A stretch of DNA of 13,105 bases from contig DDET01000042.1 of assembly GCA_002336915.1 (NCBI GenBank), positions 1-13,105 of the forward strand, written 5' to 3'. Below are positions 5,329 through 10,371 of the stretch, piece by piece (within the stretch, counting starts at the first letter, position 1; each line of letters starts with the position of its first letter). This DNA is from Bacteroidetes bacterium UBA1947 (GTDB lineage Bacteria > Bacteroidota > Bacteroidia > Chitinophagales > Chitinophagaceae). A model generated the notes under the pieces. It was not told where the DNA came from and made no database searches. It saw only the letters and a program-made list of their open reading frames with translations. The position numbers and the translations under genes are program-made.

Positions 5329-5832
5329 TATTTCCGGGGTCACGTCAATGTCCGCAGGGGTAGTTAATTGCTCGTACTTAGTGCTATAGTCTTCAAATGC
5401 CAGGGTGTAACGCAGCTCACGCACGCGTAAAAGGTCATTGCGATACTCCGTTTTGGCATTGCTTCGGTCCAGATGGCCATAGTAATCACCGGCATCCCAT
5501 CCTTGCAGGACCTTGTGCAGGTCCCACTCTATATCATAATAGTTGAGCGCAGCCTCTTTACTTTCTTCCGGTGCCGATTGTGCACTGCTGCTGTATGACG
5601 AGAAGCCGAGTTTGAAAAGCACTGTGCCCGATGCGGTTTGTACATTCTCGCTGAGGTCTTTGAAATTGAAATCTTCAAAATCAATAAGCAAACACGGAAA
5701 TGTGACCGGGAAAGTGCCTTCGGAATCGGGGTTAAGTTGTCCAAGGTCCTGATCTATGTATGTAATGGCAGGAACATTATCCTGCACCCGCTGCTGCAGC
5801 AACAGGAATAAATTAGCAAATGCTGAATTCAT
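5311..5832 (-). CDS. Putative phage neck/tail-completion protein, 173 aa
   Basis: The gene starts 5 nt after the stop of the portal gene, so the two are surely co-transcribed. The N-terminal helix (AFANLFLLLQQRVQDNVPAI) is followed by a PCLLIDFEDFNFKDL stretch (about 46-60), strand-rich sequence (GTVLFKLGFSSYSS), a helix around residues 92-112 and a closing strand (RVRELRYTLAFEDYS, about 135-150), then an acidic, Pro/Thr-rich tail. This order (helix, strands, 'R...L.Y.L.FED') resembles small head-tail joining or tail-terminator proteins of Bacteroidetes Mu-like phages. The call rests largely on its partner; I cannot name a Pfam family with confidence. No signal peptide or membrane segment. 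It looks intact. Confidence 0.55.
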   Translation of the reverse strand: MNSAFANLFLLLQQRVQDNVPAITYIDQDLGQLNPDSEGTFPVTFPCLLIDFEDFNFKDLSENVQTASGTVLFKLGFSSYSSSAQSAPEESKEAALNYYDIEWDLHKVLQGWDAGDYYGHLDRSNAKTEYRNDLLRVRELRYTLAFEDYSTKYEQLTTPADIDVTPEIITPGE

Positions 5833-5837
5833 AGTGT

Positions 5838-6971
5838 TTAGTCGTTATTTGGTTTAGTAATGCCATATGTTTCATACCAGTATTGCTCGCTTATATCAAT
5901 ATGGGCTGCCAGCTTTTCATCAATCGCCAGGCGCTTCTCCAGATCGTCAAGGTCTACCTCACGACCAAAGACAAAATGCCCGTTGCCAACAGGCAAACCA
6001 TAGCCTCTTAGTACGCTGATGAACCTGGGCGAGTTGAGCACATTGGTCACATAAGCCATATCGCTTTTGGTTATTTGTAGTTGTTGCTCTGCATGCACTT
6101 TGCTTTGTGCGTAGCCGCTGGTATTGCTGCTATTCGTGGTCTCGGTATTGCCTAGCACGAGTATAGACAGTTCAGCATTGAGGGTGTCGATAAATAACTG
6201 GTGTAATTTGCCATCGCCATTACTATACCTGCCATTCTGCATCTCGAACTCTGCCTCCTTGGGTAGCAGGAGCGTGAGGGAGCTACCGCTTTCCTCGAGT
6301 GCCTGTTTCAGTTGTTGTTTGCCCTGCTCATCATAAGAATCATATTTCATTACCCGCACCGGCTGGCCGAACAGTTCTATGTATTGCGACCAGTCGCCGA
6401 GATTACCACGCTTATAGAGGGCATATGGTGCGCACTTCAGTAGCAAACCAAGGTCATCGGTCTCGCCTATCACCCATACATTTGGCAGGTTAGTGTATGG
6501 AATACCCTCCACCCCGTTTTGCTCGTAGGATATAATGCCCTGCTGTGGTTTTATATGCTTGCGGGGTATTTTCTTATAATTCAGCTCGCGACCGGGAAGA
6601 AACTCAAGGCCTGATATGCCCCAGAGTGGGGTTTGCAGTATGATGCGCACCAACTCGCGAAATGCATTGCTACCGATAAGCGCGTCGACATCGCTGATGC
6701 GCTTGCCATCCTGCTCAAAATATATGGACTTGTTGAGTACGGCATCTATGCGCTTGGCTATGATGCCACACAAGTGCCCATCGAGCAAAATATCATCGTA
6801 CAGGTCGTAGAGACGGCTGCGGTTGGGTGTATTCACTGACTCAGCCGATATCAATGCCTGGCGCCAGGTACTGATATCTTTTTTAGCACGGTCCACACTG
6901 CGTATGTGCAGCTCATTATTAATAAGGTTTACCTGCTTGTCTTTATTTTTTGTTACCGTTATGTTCGACAT
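5838..6971 (-). CDS. Mu gp29-like (DUF935) phage portal protein, 377 aa
   Basis: It resembles the DUF935 / Mu gp29 family, the portal through which DNA enters and leaves the capsid. Visible family-like features are the N-terminal 'LYDLYDDILLDGHLCGII' region (about 54-71) with the following AKRIDAVLNK helix, the WGISGLEFL strand (about 117-125), the KIPRKHIKPQQG segment (about 133-144), YALYKRGNLGDWSQYIELFG (about 183-202) leading to the conserved 'GQPVRV', and ILGN-like LVLGNTETT with a SKVHAEQQ helix (about 277-300). The length is at the lower end for the family but the frame is clean from end to end. It stands with one other phage gene only; no terminase, protease or capsid gene adjoins. 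The start is the ATG 12 nt after a CCCCTAAAGGGG repeat. Confidence 0.82.
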   Translation of the reverse strand: MSNITVTKNKDKQVNLINNELHIRSVDRAKKDISTWRQALISAESVNTPNRSRLYDLYDDILLDGHLCGIIAKRIDAVLNKSIYFEQDGKRISDVDALIGSNAFRELVRIILQTPLWGISGLEFLPGRELNYKKIPRKHIKPQQGIISYEQNGVEGIPYTNLPNVWVIGETDDLGLLLKCAPYALYKRGNLGDWSQYIELFGQPVRVMKYDSYDEQGKQQLKQALEESGSSLTLLLPKEAEFEMQNGRYSNGDGKLHQLFIDTLNAELSILVLGNTETTNSSNTSGYAQSKVHAEQQLQITKSDMAYVTNVLNSPRFISVLRGYGLPVGNGHFVFGREVDLDDLEKRLAIDEKLAAHIDISEQYWYETYGITKPNND

Positions 6972-6982
6972 AGTTTAAGATT

Positions 6983-7008
6983 AACCCCAAACCCCTAAAG
7001 GGGCTTTA
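6983..7008. repeat. CCCCTAAAGGGG intergenic repeat, copy 1
   Basis: AACCCCAAACCCCTAAAGGGG (6983-7003) followed by CTTTA matches copy 2 at 7150-7176 except for one G fewer. The core CCCC-TAAA-GGGG can fold as a hairpin. It lies directly upstream of the portal start. Similar CCCC(C)TAAAGGGG elements are, from memory, dispersed in intergenic DNA of Sphingobacteria and Chitinophagaceae. Confidence 0.7.
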
Positions 7009-7019
7009 CCGGGATGATT

Positions 7020-7136
7020 TTAGTTTTTACTGAGATAAATTACTTCGGAGTATGATTCGCAGAACTGCAGCTTGAATGCAAAACTGTCGATAGCTATATA
7101 ATAGTAATAGCCGCTGTAGAGAAATGGAAAGATCAT
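7020..7136 (-). CDS. Possible small protein or remnant, 38 aa
   Basis: A minus-strand ATG at 7136 opens 38 codons to a TAA at 7020-7022, filling almost exactly the space between the two repeat copies. The peptide is aromatic (YSGYYYYIAIDSFAF) and uses codons like its neighbours. The frame is also open for some 17 codons upstream across repeat copy 2, so it may be the 3' end of a gene interrupted by the repeat. No family is recognised and no start signal is seen. Confidence 0.3.
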   Translation of the reverse strand: MIFPFLYSGYYYYIAIDSFAFKLQFCESYSEVIYLSKN

Positions 7137-7149
7137 GATGTAAAGTTTA

Positions 7150-7176
7150 AACCCCAAACCCCTAAAGGGGGCTTTA
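7150..7176. repeat. CCCCTAAAGGGG intergenic repeat, copy 2
   Basis: AACCCCAAACCCCTAAAGGGGG (with five Gs) followed by CTTTA, the same orientation as copy 1 and 167 bp away. It lies 20 nt downstream of the broken secreted-protein gene, where it may act as a weak terminator. Confidence 0.7.
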
Positions 7177-7196
7177 AGTTATTTTGAGATTTTGTG

Positions 7197-7501
7197 TTAA
7201 TAGTAATTGTTTCTTTTCGGATTGCTGCTCCAACTAATGGCATCGTTGACAGGTAGGGTATCCGTGCTTGTTTCTTTAAAGGGCCATCCGTCGGGATTGG
7301 CCATGCCTTGCATTATTTTCTCCAGGGTGGCAATCGCATTTTCATAAGCATCGCGGAATGACTTGTAGTCGATGACCGGATTGGCAAGGCGGATGATATA
7401 GGGTCATTGGCAAATTTGTAATATAGCTATGCTCCAGCACCACCTGGCCCTTTTGCGTACGCGCCTAATATCATCAAAGCGATAGTGAATATTTTTTTCA
7501 T
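7197..7501 (-). pseudogene. Frameshifted gene for a small secreted protein
   Basis: The minus-strand ATG at 7501 begins MKKIFTIALMILGAYA, a good signal peptide, but that frame ends at a TAG about 25 codons in. Coding-like sequence continues in a second frame (RTQKGQVVLEHSYITNLP, roughly 7461-7408), then in a third (YIIRLANPVIDYKSF onwards, from about 7400) to a TAA at 7197-7199, where the peptide ends in SWSSNPKRNNYY. So at least two small indels separate one original gene of about 100 codons. Codon use stays coding-like in each piece, meaning either recent decay or assembly errors. The product would be a small secreted protein, family unknown. It sits between mreD and the phage pair on the same strand. 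Confidence 0.6.
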
Positions 7502-7557
7502 GACCGGATGTTTTATTAAAGTAAAAATAGCAGTTTTTCGTTTATTACGTATACCGC

Positions 7558-8103
7558 CTATATCCTGGTAGAACTTTGCCGGGTAAAGAGGAGCAGGTAA
7601 GTAACTATGAACAGCATGGAGGTAACTGCTGAAGCTATGATTTTCAGTAATAGATAGCCTATGTTATTCAGGCTCCACAGCTCAAGCGTAAAATAGGTGG
7701 CATGGTGCAGTAGTATGAGAAACCCGGTGTACACCATAAATGGCATCCAGCCCATGTTCTTTACTGAGGGCGATTGGTTGGGATACTCTGAAAGGTTCTT
7801 GGGCAGCAGCGCATTCAGCACGTTTGTTCTCAGGTAGGCTATCAGTATGGTAGCAAATGCATGCATACCCGCGGTGTTCATAAAAGTGTCAACTGTGATG
7901 CCTGTAATAAAACCTGCAATGAGCAAAACAGGGACTGTGGTTTCAAAAGGCAGCAGCAGTATAAAGAGCGGATAGACAAAAGGAATAAAAACAGGGAAGC
8001 CATTGGGCTGTGCCCACCAGCGTAGTGTTATCTTGTTCAAGATAAGCACCTGCAGCAGTATGATGATGCAAAACTTCAGAAAGTTTTTTACATAGATGTT
8101 CAT
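7558..8103 (-). CDS. mreD: Rod shape-determining protein MreD, 181 aa
   Basis: A small integral membrane protein of the elongasome, which directs lateral peptidoglycan synthesis with MreB and MreC. Nearly the whole length is hydrophobic segments, about five or six spans (around residues 9-24, 38-52, 56-75, 80-96, 118-134 and 145-172). The pattern 'AGFITGITVDTF..TAGMHAFATILIAYLR' is the family's most conserved region, with the Asp after a Gly-rich helix. Its ATG overlaps the mreC stop (ATGA, 8100-8103), which indicates translational coupling. In many Bacteroidetes mrdA (PBP2) and rodA follow; here the next item is a broken secreted-protein gene. Confidence 0.88.
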   Translation of the reverse strand: MNIYVKNFLKFCIIILLQVLILNKITLRWWAQPNGFPVFIPFVYPLFILLLPFETTVPVLLIAGFITGITVDTFMNTAGMHAFATILIAYLRTNVLNALLPKNLSEYPNQSPSVKNMGWMPFMVYTGFLILLHHATYFTLELWSLNNIGYLLLKIIASAVTSMLFIVTYLLLFTRQSSTRI

Positions 8104-8957
8104 TTACTGGCCTTTTTTGCTGAGTCCTCAAGTTTTATCCTTTCATCCATCATTTTATTTTCCACCACGTATACATATTGTATGTTGCGGAAATTGGTAG
8201 AAGGGTGCAGGTATAGTTGACGTAGATTATTTTTGGTATTCACCTTCATCTTAAACACGGTGCCTATCAGTATATCCGCCGGGAAAAAAGAATAGCTTGT
8301 GGTAAACACAGAATCGTTCATATGTATCTTTATTTGTTGCGGCACATCTTTCATTACCATTATGTCGGGGTTGTCTCCTTCCCATGTTATGTAGCTGAAG
8401 GTGCCGTCTTTTAATTTCGCGCTTAGCTGCTGCTTTACACTAAGCACCGACAAAACACTTGAGAAGTGTGCGGACACATGCACTACTCTGCCCACAACAC
8501 CTGTTGATGATATGACCGACATATTTTTCGCTATACCGTCGGCGCTGCCCCTGTTGATGGTGATATAATTATTGCCGGAGCTTACAGAATTGTTCACCAC
8601 TTTGGCAGTCCGGTATATATAGTCGTTGTATTGCACTACATGCGTGGAGTCTTTCGCTTTTACAACCAAATGTACCGCTGTATCTTTCAGCGTATCCAGG
8701 TTGTGAAACTTCGCCAGCGAAAGGCGGAGGCGTGCGTTCTCATTTATAAGGCTGTCATTCATCCTCCTCAGCCCGAAGTATGCAACGAAATCATTTTGCT
8801 TCTGGTACATGGTACCCGAAACAGCATTTGCAGAGCTCATTATATCATTGCCTTGTAAAGAGTTGGTGCGCGCAATAAGTACGATACATACTATTTCCAG
8901 TCCAAGAAAAAGTATGAGATTAAAAAACCTTCGTACAAAAAGAATGAAATTGCGCAC
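8100..8957 (-). CDS. mreC: Rod shape-determining protein MreC, 285 aa
   Basis: A bitopic periplasmic scaffold of the elongasome that links MreB/MreD to the PBP2-RodA synthase. The basic N-terminus (MRNFILFVRRFF) is followed by one membrane span (about 13-28) and a coiled-coil stretch (RRMNDSLINENARLRLSLAKF, about 64-84). The double-beta-barrel domain covers about 100-265, with the family's NNYITINRGSADGI and VVGRVVHVSAHFSSVLSVL motifs, and the protein ends in a Lys-rich tail. The start is GTG at 8957 (no ATG fits the N-terminus), an unusual start that may hold its level down. It is 36 nt downstream of mreB; that gap has a tandem AAATTAC and a short AGGAA/TTCCT palindrome. It overlaps mreD by 4 nt. 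Confidence 0.92.
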   Translation of the reverse strand: MRNFILFVRRFFNLILFLGLEIVCIVLIARTNSLQGNDIMSSANAVSGTMYQKQNDFVAYFGLRRMNDSLINENARLRLSLAKFHNLDTLKDTAVHLVVKAKDSTHVVQYNDYIYRTAKVVNNSVSSGNNYITINRGSADGIAKNMSVISSTGVVGRVVHVSAHFSSVLSVLSVKQQLSAKLKDGTFSYITWEGDNPDIMVMKDVPQQIKIHMNDSVFTTSYSFFPADILIGTVFKMKVNTKNNLRQLYLHPSTNFRNIQYVYVVENKMMDERIKLEDSAKKASK

Positions 8958-8993
8958 GCTATAAGGAACAGATTCCTAATTCCAAATTACAAA

Positions 8994-10016
8994 TTACTTC
9001 ATTAAGAAAGGCATTTTCGGAATATTCTTTAGCGCCATACCGGTACCGCGCACCACCGCACGCAGCGGATCGTCGGCTACATGAACGGGAAGTTTGATCT
9101 TGTGGGATATGCGTTTATCAAGACCGCGCAGCAAGGCCCCGCCACCTGTAAGGTACAAGCCGCGACGGTAAATATCCGCAGCCAGTTCGGGTGGTGTGCT
9201 TTCCAGTGCTTTCAGGATCGCTTCTTCTATTTTGAATATTGACTTATCAAGTGCTTCAGCAACTTCCTGGTACGATACCATTATTTGCTTGGGTATGCCG
9301 GTTACAAGGTCACGGCCATTTACCGCGATGTCGTCGGGGGGATTGTCAAGATCTTTTAATGCAGAACCTACATGTATTTTTATTTGTTCGGCAGTACGCT
9401 CACCTATCATCAAGCTGTGATAGCGGCGCATAGCTTCCATGATATCTCCTGTAAATTCATCACCCGCGATACGTATAGACTGATCGCAAACAATACCTGC
9501 AAGTGCTATTACAGAGATACCGGTAGTACCACCACCTATATCAATGATCATGTTGCCGGTTGGCTCTTCAACATCTATGCCGATACCAAGGGCTGCTGCC
9601 ATTGGCTCATGTATCATGTACACTTCCTTAGCACCTGCCTGTTCTGCAGAGTCACGCACCGCACGCTTTTCAACTTCCGTAATACTTGATGGTATACATA
9701 TTACCATTCTCCAGCTGGGGGGGAACCATGGTTTTTTTGGGTAAACCAATTTGATCATTTCACGCAGCATACCTTCTGCGGCATTAAAGTCGGCTATCAC
9801 ACCATCTTTTAAAGGACGGATCGTTTTAAGATTTTCATGGGTCTTTTCATGCATCATCATAGCCTTTTTACCCACGGCTACAATTTTGTTCGTAGTACGG
9901 TCAATGGCAACGATCGATGGCTCATCCACGACAACCTGGTCGTTATGTATAATAAGGGTATTGGCTGTTCCTAAGTCAATAGCAATTTCCTGCGTCAAAA
10001 AGCTAAACAATCCCAT
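8994..10016 (-). CDS. mreB: Rod shape-determining actin homologue MreB, 340 aa
   Basis: A bacterial actin that forms membrane-bound filaments and guides lateral wall synthesis. Actin-fold motifs are intact: phosphate-1 AIDLGTANT (D14), the catalytic-region HEPMAAALG (E137), phosphate-2 IIDIGGGTTG (D159) and the adenosine motif LTGGGALL (about 289-295). The N-terminal MGLFSFLTQ is the short amphipathic membrane-binding segment. Length is normal for the family. It leads a co-directional operon with mreC and mreD and is divergent from carB. No strong -7 box is seen; TATCTTTA at 10118-10125 (minus strand) is one base off and far upstream. Confidence 0.97.
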   Translation of the reverse strand: MGLFSFLTQEIAIDLGTANTLIIHNDQVVVDEPSIVAIDRTTNKIVAVGKKAMMMHEKTHENLKTIRPLKDGVIADFNAAEGMLREMIKLVYPKKPWFPPSWRMVICIPSSITEVEKRAVRDSAEQAGAKEVYMIHEPMAAALGIGIDVEEPTGNMIIDIGGGTTGISVIALAGIVCDQSIRIAGDEFTGDIMEAMRRYHSLMIGERTAEQIKIHVGSALKDLDNPPDDIAVNGRDLVTGIPKQIMVSYQEVAEALDKSIFKIEEAILKALESTPPELAADIYRRGLYLTGGGALLRGLDKRISHKIKLPVHVADDPLRAVVRGTGMALKNIPKMPFLMK

Positions 10017-10288
10017 AACAAAATCTGTATAAAGCTGCGTTTTTTTATAAAATCAAGGCAATTTGCTAAAAAATCAGTGTCTTTTTGGCCATTTTTCAGC
10101 AAAAACCGCGTTTTTGGTAAAGATATAGGAATTGTACCCGAAAGTAATACTATAATCAGAAAATAATAAATAGCGCGGATGCATGTGTAAAAAATATGTT
10201 TTGTTTGGAGAATAACACAAATAATATAAAACGACATATTTGTTAAGATCAACTCCATTTTCAGTTAGCTTATTTTCCTTTTTTAACC

Positions 10289-10296
10289 TACTTTTG
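10289..10296 (+). promoter_or_regulatory. -7 box of carB
   Basis: TACTTTTG perfectly matches TAnnTTTG and is followed by CA as in many Bacteroidetes promoters. It implies a start near 10302 and a leader of about 70 nt. A T-rich tract rather than TTTG occupies the -33 area. Confidence 0.55.
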
Positions 10297-10300
10297 CACC

Positions 10301-10322
10301 TCGGGCGTTGAGCCCGATTTTT
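10301..10322 (+). promoter_or_regulatory. Terminator-like hairpin in the carB leader
   Basis: TCGGGC (10301-10306), a GTTGA loop and GCCCGA (10312-10317) are followed by five Ts. The hairpin begins only about 5 nt after the -7 box and so would lie at the extreme 5' end of the carB mRNA. It could be a stabilising 5' stem-loop or part of an attenuator; if carB instead starts further upstream, it would act as a leader terminator. Confidence 0.5.
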
Positions 10323-10371
10323 GTATCTGCTCATCGCGCCAAGGTCTTTTACTTTTTGAATTAATTAATCA

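Larger units (their letters stand above)
10017..10371. other. Divergent regulatory region between mreB and carB
   Basis: This 355-bp AT-rich region has no credible gene on either strand. On the plus side it holds the carB -7 box and leader hairpin; on the minus side it gives mreB a leader that may exceed 90 nt if the near-consensus TATCTTTA (10118-10125) is its promoter. No tRNA, riboswitch core or repeat was recognised. Confidence 0.6.

Noticed and set aside
6983..7176. CRISPR array
   Set aside because: Only two copies of a palindromic element, the interval is 140 bp rather than a short spacer, and no cas gene is near.
4196..7501. Complete, functional prophage
   Set aside because: Only a portal and one small structural gene are visible; no terminase, capsid, integrase/transposase, lysis gene or attachment-site duplication is seen.
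8961..8997. Short repeats (AAATTAC twice; AGGAA/TTCCT) between mreB and mreC as a regulatory element
   Set aside because: Too short and low in complexity; one copy overlaps the mreB stop. No terminator-like T-run follows.
9372..9689. 105-codon plus-strand frame
   Set aside because: It is antisense to mreB, which is unmistakable.
9995..10334. Two overlapping minus-strand frames of 86-87 codons upstream of mreB
   Set aside because: They lie in the AT-rich divergent control region, one overlaps the mreB start, neither has protein-like composition, and the carB promoter and hairpin run through one of them.
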